From Tetrahymena thermophila SB210 (taxonomy: Eukaryota; Ciliophora; Oligohymenophorea; Hymenostomatida; Tetrahymenidae): a stretch of 64,000 bases of DNA. A program made the translations under genes and the position numbers. Position 1 is the first letter of the stretch, and the number at the start of each line of letters is the position of its first letter. The stretch covers positions 1 through 64,000 of the forward strand of contig NW_002476316.1 of NCBI RefSeq assembly GCF_000189635.1, given 5' to 3'. The notes beneath the pieces are model-generated. The model was not told the DNA's origin. It ran no database searches and was given only the letters and a program-made list of their open reading frames with translations. Shown here piece after piece: positions 21,721 to 34,239 of this stretch.

Positions 21721-24393
21721 ATGGCTGACAAGGAAGAAATCACTTTAGATGCTTATGCTAAGAAGCAAAAATTCTAAGAAGGTGGCAATAAAAAGAAGGA
21801 AAACGGCAAAGGAGGAAAAGGTAGAATTGAAAAGAAATTGAACGGAGTAAAATCTGTCAAAGGTGCTATCCGTCGTACTGGTCGCTAAGATAACAATCGC
21901 TCTGGAGGGGTATATTCTATAATAAACAATAATTAAATTACTCGATGAATAAATCTGCTAAAACGATTAAGATATTTTGCCTATTCAAAACAATTACTAA
22001 CTATCTAAGGAGCTAAAATCGGCAAGCTAGATTAGAAGGCATGAGGAGGAAAAAATATTTTCATCGTTTAGTTATTCTTCTATTTCTATCATTTTTCAAA
22101 AAAAGGGGGATACTTAGTATTAAATAAAAGTTTTCCTTTTTTAGAAAAATGCTGTTTAATGATTGATATTGATGATTGATAAGGAGAGTAAAAACAGTCT
22201 AGGTCATTCATTAATATTCCTTTTCAAAAGAAAAAAATTCTTTTAATACTTAAAAGCAGAAATAAAATGATTTGATTCTGCTAGACAGTCTTTACTATAT
22301 TAGTAAAAAGCAAAATAAAAAAGCCAAGTGCATGAAAAAAATAATATTCCAAAATGAACTTTTCCTAAATTTAATTGCCAGATTGGCACATTTTCCCCCA
22401 CTATACAATCACCAACACACACACTCAAATCTCATAAATCCCCCATAAAAATCCCTTTTAAATAGTTGATTTTATTTGAATTTTATCTTTGGTTAAGAGA
22501 AACAGTATTGTTTGTTGATTAGGCATGGTGATTGCCTAATCCTAATATTATACGACGTATAATTTATTTGTATGGGCAAAAACTTTATAAAAAGAATGAG
22601 TTATTGGTGTCGTGATGTTAAATGAATGAATTTTTTAAATTCTATCAATTTTTATTTTAAAAGACTTGGACAAAGTCTAAATTTCAATTTCTACCTCCTG
22701 CGATTGTTTCTTTCTTAATAAGATAATCGAGAATTCAAATAAAAAATGTTTGTTAATCCTTTTTGATAATCTGTGGCTTTCTATTTTTTTGAGCTATAAA
22801 ACCCTATCATTCATACTTAGCACTATTCTCATATTATCATTCATATGTTCAAAAGTTTCTGATCACATAAGAAATTAGTAAAGACAAGATTATCTTTCAA
22901 ATTTTAAGTAAAAACAACTTATCTAGACATAAAAATAATAAATTTTTGAAAACAGAAATTAAAAATAGCTATTTTATTTAAAAATCTTATAAGCACAAAT
23001 AAGATCAGAGTTATGTAAAAAACAAACATAAAAATTTAAAGCAAAATAATTTATGATAAAATCAATTCTAGGATTTAACATTCAAAAGATAAATTATGAT
23101 ATTAAAATGAATTATAACTAATGAAATCAGATATCTATAAAGCTGAATCTATCTATATTTGATAAAATACTTAAGATTTAGTTAAATATTCTCCTGTAAA
23201 CATTAAAATTTTATTTTCCATTAAATAAATAGCTATAAAGTATTAACTTCCTATCAAACTAGATATTATAAATAAATATGCGTTAGTATAATTCTAAATA
23301 AGAAGTAAGGCATATCTATCTATCCTTTATCACATCAAATCATTATCAATCATTATTTTTGTTTAAATCTAGAAGAAAACTAATTTAAATTAGAAAAAAT
23401 TTGGTTAAGCAATTAGCGTGTATCACCAATAATTAATATTACATAGAAATAATTAGAAGTTTAGAAACAGATTTATTCATGTTATATGAATGGTTAATTA
23501 ATATTTTAAAAAATATTATTTTTATTAGAAACCTCGTTAAAACTCCTCAAATAATTCAAACAAATAGAGGAGCATCAGCAGACCTGTTAAGGAATCTAGA
23601 CCTGCTAAGATCAAAACTGTTCGCCCTATTCCTGAACACAAAAAAAGAATCGTCAAAGTTTACAACTTAGTTCCTAATATTAACAACGAAGAATTCTATG
23701 TAAAATTTTTAAGCTGCCTTATTTCAAAAAGTTTATCTTTGTTCTAAATAAAATAAGAACCTCTTTGTCAAATATGGAAGTATCGAGTAATCAAAGATCG
23801 AAACTGATAAGAAAGGAAAGTCTGAAGAAAAGGGTTATGTTGTTTACAGAGATAACGATGCTGCTAAGCGTGCTATTGATGACTTGAATGGTAACTTATA
23901 TAATTTAAATCTCAAAAAGCAAACAATTCATTTAATTAGCTTCAATAATAACTTTTCTTTTTGTAATACTCTAAGGTGTCGAATTAGAAGGTAGAATAAT
24001 TACAGTTGAATTCATGAAGGACGGTGACAAACTCCCTGATAGACAAAATAACAATGCTAGCAGTGGAGAAAGAGAAAGAAGAAACTCCGATAGCCATAAT
24101 AGCCAAGGTGTATAAAAGAAGAGAATCTTTAAGGATAAGGATAACAGAAGAGATAGGTAATTTATTACAAAAGCATTCATAAACTGATTGCTCATCACAT
24201 ATAATTTAAAAAAATAAACAGCAGAAGAGATAGAGATAGAAACAGTAACAATGGCAACAAAAGAAGAGATTTCGATAGAAATAGAAGAAATAACGGTTCT
24301 CACAATAATAATGGAAACAGAAATAGAAACAATAACAGAAATAATAACAATAACAGAAATAACAATAGAAATAACAGAAAATACAGCAAATGA
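21721..24393 (+). CDS. RRM RNA-binding protein, ALY/REF-like, 268 aa
   Basis: Five exons: 21721-21909, 23568-23699, 23758-23890, 23976-24156 and 24222-24393; all phases agree. The last acceptor could be 24224 instead of 24221, which changes one residue. The N terminus is Lys/Gly/Arg-rich with an EEITLDAYAKKQ segment that may match the UAP56-binding motif of ALY/REF proteins. One RRM spans ~90-165: RNP2-like VKVYNL, RNP1-like KGYVVYR, and a closing strand GRIITVEF. The C terminus is an Arg/Asn-rich tail made of simple AACAGAAAT-type repeats. A short basic N terminus, a central RRM and a basic tail is the layout of the mRNA export adaptor family. That assignment is inference; another nuclear RRM protein is possible. 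Confidence 0.85.
22517..22541. repeat. 9-bp perfect hairpin in the RRM gene intron
   Basis: GATTAGGCA (22517-22525), loop TGGTGAT (22526-22532), then TGCCTAATC (22533-22541). The stem is perfect and GC-containing in a very AT-rich context, so it is unlikely to be composition alone. Confidence 0.7.
22547..22563. repeat. Odd palindrome ATTATACG-A-CGTATAAT
   Basis: An 8-bp perfect inverted repeat around one central A. It lies five bases after the 9-bp hairpin in the same intron. It could be a protein-binding palindrome or part of a structured intronic RNA; neither can be tested from sequence alone. Confidence 0.6.
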
Positions 24394-26003
24394 TTTAGCT
24401 GATTTTCATTAAAATCAGAGCTCCTTATCTATTAGAGAGGGAGTTCCTCCTTAAATACAAACACTATTCTTAATTAAATTTTGATTAAAATTCTCTCTTA
24501 AATAACTTCATATTTGGAAAATTACTTATACAAACAACAATTAGCGTCTTATTTATATGATTAAATTTCATTTTTTATAATCACTTGCTGCAAAAAAGAG
24601 CTTACCTATTTCTAAAAATTTAGTTATTTATCATATCCCAAGTTGATTTTAACTCAAATAAACTTAAGAAAGTGTTGATGATTCATTATTATATAAATAA
24701 TTATTATAAACTATAAGCTAAATAGATTTGACTCAATTCTTACTGAAGTCAACCAATAACAACAATCTTCTCTATATCTCATAGAAAGACTATTACATAA
24801 CTAACTTATTATATAATTTTGCGTTTATATATTCTATTTTGATATTTTTTAAGAGTTGATTCTAGCTAATTTCTCTTATATTTTATTAAATTTCATAAAA
24901 TTCTAAGGAAATTTTATCCATCATAAAATGAAACAAAACATTTTATTGGGCTTTATTTGTTTTTATTATTAAAAAATCCTGATTTACTTTTAGTTTCGAG
25001 TTAGTTTTAATCATTAAAAGTATTTATTTTATTGATTACTTAAATCTATATTTATTTGATTTCTATTAATTGGTATCTATATTCTTTTACAGATTTATAA
25101 TAAAAATTTTTTCATATAATTCTTAGATCAAAGAACCTCATTTATAATTTGATGCATTTTTATTTAGAATGTCAATAACTAGAATTAAAAAAAACATTCA
25201 GAATTTTAAATTAGTTAATTATTAAAATTTATTTCATTTGAAAAAAAGTATACCAGAAAAAAAAAAGCAGAACTAGCAACAGAATTTAATTAAATTTCGT
25301 TATTTACTGGACAAACAAGATTTTTATAATTGCATAAGATAGTTTTGAAAAAATGCTTCTTCTTAGGTTTTTAAAACTATTAGGATACTTTTTACATTTT
25401 TTAATTATAATTTAGGTATTTGTTTTATTTATTATTGGAGTAGTAAATTATATAAAAATAATATTTTGTTACTATAATAATAGTTTTTATAATTTATGTG
25501 TTTGCTGTCTTTTCACTCATTTAATAATTTTATTATTAAAATCTAATAATTATTATTGAATATATTTGTTTGTTTAACAAATAAATAAATAAATTAAGTT
25601 TTTTGTTAAAAACATATCAAATCTTCTTATTAATAAATTATATTCTTAATTATTTATTTTTCATTCATAAATCAATACAAAAAATAAAATCAATCAACTA
25701 AAATTTCTTTATTATCAAAAAAAAATTCTTTATATTAATTAAATGCAAATATCAATTTTATTTTATAAGTAATTTTTATTTCTTTAAAACTAGTAAATAA
25801 TTTATCAGACAATCAAAGAACTAAATAAATAAACAAATAAATACATAACTAAACCTAACCAACAAATTGTATTGTTTTTAATTAAGTTATTATCAATTAA
25901 AAACGACTATCTATCTACACATAACTAAATAATCAAAATTAAGAAAAATAAATTATAAAAAATATAATAAATAAGACTAAAAGAGCTTTATCAAAATACT
26001 AAA
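24394..26003. other. Intergenic, AT-rich
   Basis: 1.6 kb between two + strand genes. No supported ORF, RNA gene or repeat. The last ~150 bases before ATG 26004 are A-rich leader-like sequence. Confidence 0.6.
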
Positions 26004-29000
26004 ATGATAACTCATCAAAGCAGCTTCAATTCATCATCAACCAAAAAATCAAAGAGGGCTTCTGCTCATGTTAGTAGTGGTGTTAACGTAAATCCCTTTA
26101 ACCCATAGCTTTCAAGCGCATTAATATAGACAACATTTGGATAGCTTTCTTCTAAGTAATTAGTAGATACTCATTCACTCTTCTGCGCCAAACACAATCA
26201 AAAACCAATTGAGAAAGTATGTCTCCATCCATAATGTGAATAAGATATTCTGCTCTGTACTGAGTGTTTCTTTGACTACCAATCCCACATTTCAAATCAC
26301 CGTGAGTATATTTTTGGGTATGTAGACTTTATTTAGCTTTGTAAAGAGAATTCCCTCAATCACCACGATGCTCTTCCTCAAGACAAGAGCTTTAATATCA
26401 TCATTTCAGAGCTTGATTCAGTAAATTAAATTTTTAAGAATAATCTCAAATTACTACTAGGATTTATGAAGATTAATTAGCAGAAGAGCTATTTTTAATT
26501 ATTTATTATCATTTTTTATCAAATATTCTACTTATAAATATTTTGAGATAAAATAATCAGAATAAAAAAAATAATTTTTTTAAACATAGAATATGGTTAA
26601 GTATAAAACTCATATTAGAAGAGAAGAAGAAAAAATAGATGCTGATTTTGACTCGCTCATTGAAAATGTAGTAAATGACTTAAATGACCTTAGAAATAAA
26701 CTAAAAGAAAAACTTAAAGCCCATTAAGACACTTATTAAGGATTGTGCAATCAACTTAGAGAGTAAACATCTAGCTTGAACAAAGAAGCTAGTTCTAATC
26801 ATAAACTCAACAATGAATATGATGTCTTTCTCAATAATCTGATTTCATAAAAGAACAATACTATAAATTTCAAAAGATTGATCACTAACTTAAAGCCCAT
26901 CATCTTGAAGGTAAAAAAACATAATTTCTACTTATTCAATCAATTAATTAATTTATCAATAAATTTATAAATTAATTAAAATTTCACCAAAATTTTACAA
27001 TTTTATTTTTATAATTTATTTCATGGTGCAAAATAAATAAAAAAAATTCTAGAATTCTAAATTTATTCATTTTGTAATTCATATCAATCAATTTCCCATC
27101 AAAATAAATTAATTAAATTTTGTTTTAACGACTACTTTTTTTATAGTTTTTAACTATTTTTTTGTATGAGGCAATATTTTATTTTCTTATAAATTTACAC
27201 ATTTATAAGTAGACTAATTTTTAACATATTTTTTAAAGTAATTATAATAGGAACCTCCTAAAAATATTTTGGGTCTAAGTAACTTCTAATCCAACAGATC
27301 AGAAACAAGCATAGCTAACAATTTGGTTGGTGATAAGAGCCATTAATCTAATACATTAACTAGTAGCTCACTTTTCAACACTTAATACTCCTCTTCATAA
27401 TCTTCTTCATTAAGTGATAAGGGAGTAAACAAATTCTAAAAAAATCTCAAGGATATATTTAGTGAATTCTAGAGCATGACTACCTACAAGCCCTTATATC
27501 GTAATAAAGGAGAAGCCAACAATATCTATCGTGCATATTTAGCTGAACACCGCAGATAATACTTTTCTTTCTTAGAAGGATTGAGCGAATTTGTTGCCTT
27601 GCAAACAAATCCAGCTGCATAAGCTAATGGATAATTCAATGGTGTTAGTAATGTTGGTAATGTTCCTACAAGTATTATGGGTATTAACAATACCTTAACT
27701 AATACTAATACCTTAACTGCTTCCTCTTTTTGTATGTAATCACCTCCTAGCAAAAAGAATTGCAAAGCATGTTTTGGCAGCAGTAATAAAAAGTAAAACG
27801 TTGTCTTACTAAGCTCATTCACAAATTTCAACAATCTCTATACAAACTAAACTGTTGTTCCCACTGATGTGAATAACTAAGTAAACAATGAGGATGCTAT
27901 TTATTATCAAAATTCTGGTTTCTCATCTTAAAATGTGAAGTTAGCTGACAAGTAAAAGATCGCCACTATAGATCATTTACAGACTGTCAATACTAAACAC
28001 TCTAAAGGTATATTTGCTATTAAAGTCATTGATGCTGAAACTATAGTAACAGCTAGCAGTGACAGATCTGTACGCATATATAAAAATTTCGTTGAAGTTA
28101 AAGAAATTCCTTTCCAATATGATGCAACTTGCCTTTCAACACTTCGTAGCAACGAATTACTATTAGTTGGTCTCTACCAGTGCTTTGCAGTTGTTAACTT
28201 GAGTGATTATTCTATTGTTAAAATTGTTAACTGTGAGCACGAATCTTCAATCAATTAACTTGTAGGTTTAAATGACTCTCAAACTGTACTTACTGTATCT
28301 ACTGATCCTAAGATTATATCTTTCAATCTTTTTAACAGTGAAATAACTCACCCAAAAAAATACTTTGAGCACAGAGACAGCATATATTGCCTTGAGCTTT
28401 TCCCTAATCAAAAGTTTGTTGCTACTGCAGGTAAAGATCGCTCAATCAAGGTCTGGAAACTTAATTTCTATAACAATTTCCGTTAAAATGCTTTAGGTAA
28501 CTTATACATTTTTACAATTTTTTATTGAATTTAATAAAAATCTTTAATTTAAATAGAAAAATTATCCTTGGAACTCAGCTTAGATAATGCCCATACCACT
28601 GATGTAACTGCTTTGAAAGCTTGCATAAACTATGATACTATTTTAATTAGTGGTGCTGCTAATGGTGATATTAAAATCTGGGATACAGTTTTAGGAAAAC
28701 CTTTGAAATTGTTTAGAAATAACAGTGGTTGGATTTTCAATATTATAACACTTGAAAGACCCCATCTTGCTAACATCATAAATGAAAACAGAAAACCTAT
28801 TATAGATTCTTGGAAAGAAAATAATGAAAATATGTGCTCACCCAAAAGAAATTTCGGTTCTTCTTCTAAATAATAAAGCAATATCCTTGAAAACTTCTAA
28901 TCACCTATAAGAGCTAATAAACTTACTAAAGCTTAAGTAGAACAAATTAATAATATTTCTTTCGTTACATCTAGCTTTGATGGTATGATGAAAGTCTGGG

Positions 29001-29161
29001 AAGCTTCTAAAGACGCTCCAGTCCTTTCTTAAAAGAGTAAAAATATCTATGAGTGCTATCCATTTGGAGGTGTTGGAGCTTACAAAACAGAAAACAAAAT
29101 ACATTTGGTTACTTCTGGTAACAGAGGTGATAATACCCTCAACATATGGGCTTTAAAATGA
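26004..29161 (+). CDS. B-box-like zinc finger, coiled-coil and WD40 repeat protein, 862 aa
   Basis: Four exons: 26004-26420, 26590-26910, 27251-28496 and 28557-29161; all junctions keep frame. Residues ~61-98 carry a B-box-like zinc cluster: Cys61-x2-His64, Cys73, Cys78, Cys84-x2-Cys87, His94, His98. A helical, charged coiled-coil region follows (~140-245), then a Ser/Asn-rich linker. The C-terminal half holds WD40-type blades ending in motifs such as SSDRSVRIYK, GKDRSIKVWK, ANGDIKIWD, SFDGMMKVWE and a final LNIWALK. B-box/coiled-coil/propeller layouts usually act as scaffolds, and in animals often as TRIM ligases, but no RING is visible here. An adaptor role is inference; the precise function is unknown. 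Confidence 0.92.
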
Positions 29162-30237
29162 AAGAATATCATGCACCTTTACTGTTTAAAATTAACTACT
29201 AATTTGCCTAAACTTAATTTATAAAATAAACAAGCAAGCAAATAAGTTTGTTCTTTAATTGATAATATAATGCTAACAAACTGCTGAAAACATACACTCA
29301 GAAATATATATATATATATACATACTCACATTAATAAAATATATTTATTAAACATAAAACTATACAAATCCAATAAAAAATAAAAACTATAAATATATTA
29401 ATAAATAAATATTTATTTGATTGTAAGTAAAATTCATACCATCATAAAAACATATACATATATATTTTATATATTACATCATTCTATCTTATTATTAACT
29501 ATCATTCATTATCTTCGAAGATATTAGATCATTAAATTTATGTAAATTTTGATTTAAGGATAAATTAAATAAAACAATAATGTAAATATTAGTTAATGAT
29601 TTCCTTATTTTGTTACATTTGCCAGTAATTTATCAAAGCATCTATAAATTTTATTAAAAAATAAATTATTTAAAATTAAAAAATACTTTAAAAATTTATT
29701 ATTTTGAGCAACTTAAAAATATGAAACTAATTATTTCAAACCTAATTAATTTTAAATAAAAAAACTAAAATAATTATTTCAACTTGATATTTAGGTTGTG
29801 GTGATAAATTAAAACATTAATATTTCTTAAATTTATGTTAGAATTCTTTATTTTGTTCAATAATAATCTATTTAAAAAATAAATCCTAAATAAGTTTTCC
29901 TAGTTATCAAAATAGGATTTTTATTTTATTAAATTCCTTTAAAATGATATTTGTGAAAAATCAAAAATCAAATAAAATTTAAATTTTAATAAAAAGAAAA
30001 AATCTGAATTCTAAATATTCTAAAATTTATTGTTCTTATATTGAAAATTTAAAATCTAATGAAATATTAATATGAAACATAAATAATCTAACTCTACCTT
30101 ACAAACTATTTAAAATTTATTAGCATTTTAAATCACATTTTATTCAAACAATTCTTTTTGCATTCAAAATTTTGTTTGTCTGAAATTTAAAAATCTACTA
30201 ATATATAAAGTTTTTTGTATATCTATAAGAACATAAA
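29162..30237. other. Intergenic between convergent genes
   Basis: Separates the WD40 gene (+) from the beta-helix membrane protein gene (-), which converge here. It contains a short (AT)n microsatellite near 29304-29320. Nothing else recognised. Confidence 0.6.
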
Positions 30238-33200
30238 TCAATATTTTATTCCAATAAGCTCTATTGAATCTTCATTGATATTGATTTAGTTTTAAATGAT
30301 AATTTAAACACATTTTCTTAGTTTTTTTAAGTTACCATTTACTTTTTATACCTTTAGCAGACTTGTAGGAATAAAGATTAATAAAAATCTCCATTTTAAT
30401 TTTTAATATATTTTTAAAGTTTACTTTTATAAAAAAGAAATAGTTGTTAAAAACAAAAGTACAACAATAAATGCTATACTTAAAGTCTAGGACATGATGT
30501 AGACGATTTTTATAAAAAGAATTATATTTTAGCTCTGATTATCATTAAATTATTGGAATAACAAAGATGCTTATAAAATCAATAAGGAGATTGTGATTGA
30601 TATTTTTTCTAATTTGTTTAAAAATTTTAATCGAAAAGGTTTTAGTTTCTAAATGGCAGAGTAGTAAATAAAGAGGCAAATAGTGAGTATTATTCCTGAA
30701 ACAAATGCGTATTATTTAAATATAACACTTAAAGCGATTAGTAATGCCTTAATTATAAGCCTGATAAATTCCCAGTAAAACAATTTTCCCTTATACTCTT
30801 TGAAAAAAAATCCATACAAAAAAGTAACTTTTACTTAATTCAATTTATTTCTGCTAAAAAATAATAAAGTAAACATTGTTATTGGAATTAAAATAACAAT
30901 TAAAATAAAAACTGGGATACTTATTTAGCGAATTTAACTCAACTAAGAACTTGAGGAGCATTCTAAGCTTAAATCAATTAAAGAGTAATATTCATCTTTG
31001 TATAAGTTCAAGCAAGTAAAACTTTCCAGGCATAATTTTAGCAATAAAGAATTAGACACAATAATGAAAATGTATTAGAAAGATATCAATACTCTATAAA
31101 ACTATCTCTTTTTGTTTGAGTTCTTTTTAAAGTATGTAATGATTAATATTATTATTAAAGCAAATAAGAATAAGAAGATAGGTAATAAAAGATAAAGAGT
31201 AGTATTAGCAAACCCTATACTAGATATATTTGGGAAAAGCTAGATGATTAGGCAATTTACTGAAAGTATCTAAGAATTTAGAGGATCAACAAAAATTAAA
31301 GATATATTCTTTAAAGAATTGAATATATCAATTCTAGTTATGCCGTTTGAAATCTGATAAATTTAAAAATTAAATAGCAACAGCTTCACATAAACAGAAG
31401 GCAAACTTTATAGATAGAGGCTTTTTCCAATGTAAAACATATTCATTTTTGAGAGGTACTAAGCTAATATATGATTTTTCATGCTTTTAAAACTACTTAA
31501 TAAGATTATTCCTAAACTCACTATCAACAGTGCTAACACAAAAGACAATTTCAAAGTATTATTTTAAACTGAACTGCACTTTGTACATTAAAAGTAGTTT
31601 TGCATAGAGTAAGAATCATTCCAATATTCTCCTTTAATATCACAATTCAAGCACTGAGGCCCAATATGTCCTTCGTAGCATAATTTATTTTCTAATTCTG
31701 AACCTCCGATACAGCTACTGGGAGAAATCGAGCATGGTATTATCTCTTCACTTTCTATAGAATATTACTTTCTCCAGTATCCTTCTCTTATTTAAGAGTA
31801 ATTAGCATAACAAAAAGAAAAATATTAGTTATTACATATCTCGCATCTTCCTATGGGTTTATTTTAAGAATCTTTATACATTTTTAAGGTTTAAGATATT
31901 TCGCAATACTTGCAAAAAAAAATATCCTATTTTTAATTTACCTCAACTCTCTCTTGAGAGTCTAGACAAATATTTGATATACAAAAATTTTTAATAATAT
32001 CAATTTAATAATTTTAATCCATTATTTTAAGTTCAACTTACTAAAAATCAATTTTATTATATGCGTCTAAGAAAATAAATAGATAAGGGAAATGGATACT
32101 TAAAATAGTATCACTCTAAAACCCATTTTATTTGTTTAAAAAGTAATACATATTAGAAGATTCAACATTTTTATTGTCTTATGGATAGTATTAATTGTTT
32201 ATTAAGAATTAAAGACCAATAATATAGTTCATTCCTCTTGTTAGGAATATAATAAATTGTGTAATATCTATTTCTTTTAAAAATAGGTTTGTATTTTGAA
32301 ATTAAGGATTATATTCATAAATTTTATATAAAAGTATTTTTTATACCTAAAAACTGTAGTTAGGGCCATATAAGGCAGCTTTATTTTTGTAAAAATTAAT
32401 TTTTTAAATTTCATTTAAATTAGACTAATCTGAAATATATAGTGCTCCACCAATATAGCTAGAACAAAATTTGAATTCAACATTTTCAATTTAATATATT
32501 TACCCACCATAGATGCAGCCACCAAAATACAAACTAGTAAAATTTGAAAAAGTGCTACTTCTTATTGTAATTTTTGTTTCTTTGTCTGATTTTTATAATT
32601 AAAAGCATCCTCCATTAAGAGTAAATGCATTTTTTAATGTTACTTTTTCTATTATTAGCTAACTTAGGTCCTTTGCAACTAACAATCCATATTGATTATT
32701 ATTAAAGTCAATATCAAGATTTTCTAAAATGAATTGATCAACATCTAATATTATAAATAAATATGGCAAACTCTAATTTTGATTAAAATATCCTTAATCA
32801 TTTTATTTCTATTGAGCTAAATAATTGAAATTTGAGATTTTAACTTTCTTAACTTAATTAAATCTTAATAATTTATTAAGTATTAGAGAATGCACTATGC
32901 TAAAATTATTTATCTCTAAAACTTAACATGAGCTTAAATCTAATATTTAAGATCCAATTTAACTATTTTTTACTAAAAGGTTATTAATTTATAAACTTGA
33001 TGATTAAATGGTTATTAGTTAAGTTTAAAAAAACTGATCTTCAATAATAAAATAATCAAAAATTATTTTATTTATTGATTCTAAATTAACTAATGTATCT
33101 GTAATAAGTTCTGCTTTACTTATCTTAAACTAATTTATTTAAACATTTTTGCATTCCTTTATTTAGAAACCCCAAAGAAAACTTCTAAAATTTTAGATTT

Positions 33201-34239
33201 CAAGTTAATTTATTAATAAATTTGTAATATCTGTAATAGTAACCAATGCTATATTCGAGTTATCTTAAGAGTTTGTAAAAGAAAATTTATTTATTTCAAT
33301 ATTATTTTCGCCTTCATTTTAAACTTAATATTTATTTTTTGTATATTTTTTGTCAATTGTAATTGATAAGACAACAAAATTCAATTCTTAAAAATCAAAA
33401 ACTCCAATTTTCAATTATTAATTGACTATAAAATGGATATTTATTCCCCAATTAATTCTTTACTTTTGAATAATTTATGTTTTAGAAAGCGTTATTTATT
33501 AAATAAAACATTATTTTGTACACTAAAATTCAAGATTAGTAATAGGATTTTCAACTTATTTAGCCTCAGTTTAAATAATAATAATAATTATTTCACTAAT
33601 TTCTAAAATTGTATCTGCAAAAATTCTAATTACTAAATTACCATCTATTGTATTAATTACTAATTACTATATAGTTACTTAATTTCCTATTATTTGTACT
33701 AAGCTTTTATCTTAGATATCTTACTACAATTAATTTGATTATTCATATTAAGAATTATTTTTTTCAACAATTGAGCTTTTTTTATTATCTAAAATAGCTG
33801 CATCTATTATTAAATATTTTATACAGATCTAATTAATTTAACTAAAATCTATAAGACTATTCTATAATTAAACAGAAGTTTTTTATATTTAAATATGATC
33901 TATTTCAAGATTTTATGTATTAAAAATGGAAAGAAAGGCATATTTATTATCAGCTAATTGGATTTCGCAAGATTAAATATTTATTGATTCTATTTATATT
34001 TTTTATACATTTTATATAATTATATTTGTCCTTAAATTTATATTATAGAGATTTAGCTTAAATGATAATATCTGCTAATTTTCAATTAAAATTGAATTAT
34101 CTTAGCATTTATATTGTATTTACTATAATTATAATTGATCCTCTATATCTAACTAGCAATTTGTTGTTTCGCCTAAACACAGTTGAAATAGAATAATCAT
34201 TATAATTATATTTAGCGCTTTAAGTTGTTAAATGATCAT
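30238..34239 (-). CDS. Secreted beta-helix-like ectodomain with C-terminal multi-pass membrane region, 1333 aa
   Basis: A single uninterrupted - strand frame, ATG at 34239 to TGA at 30240-30238. Residues 1 to ~22 are a signal peptide (core NIIIMIILFQLCLG). Up to ~residue 750 the protein is a run of short Ile/Asn/Leu-rich strands (patterns like IxIxNxNF and LxNLxID), suggestive of a right-handed parallel beta-helix (pectin-lyase-like) ectodomain. A Cys-rich module at ~770-890 contains CEICNNQ, SPSSCIGG and EGHIGPQCLNC. About eight hydrophobic membrane segments then alternate with short loops to the C terminus. This overall design recurs in large ciliate membrane protein families of unknown role. 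The fold is inferred from pattern only. It is the last of three - strand genes in a row. Confidence 0.88.

Larger units (their letters stand above)
21910..23567 (+). other. Long (1658-bp) first intron of the RRM gene
   Basis: It starts GTATATTC and ends CAAATAG and is far longer than the other introns of this gene (58, 85 and 65 bp). Its first ~800 bases are less AT-rich than ordinary spacer and contain several hairpins: 22376-22388 (TGCCA-GAT-TGGCA), 22517-22541 and 22547-22563. A C-rich stretch runs through ~22395-22465. A ~16-bp imperfect inverted repeat (AGTAAAAACAGTCTAG near 22188 against CTAGACAGTCTTTACT near 22280) is also present. No internal exon is needed to keep the frame. It could host a non-coding RNA or a splicing-control element. 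Confidence 0.6.

Noticed and set aside
29304..29320. (AT)n tract as a functional element
   Set aside because: A short simple repeat in a very AT-rich spacer; no evidence beyond composition.
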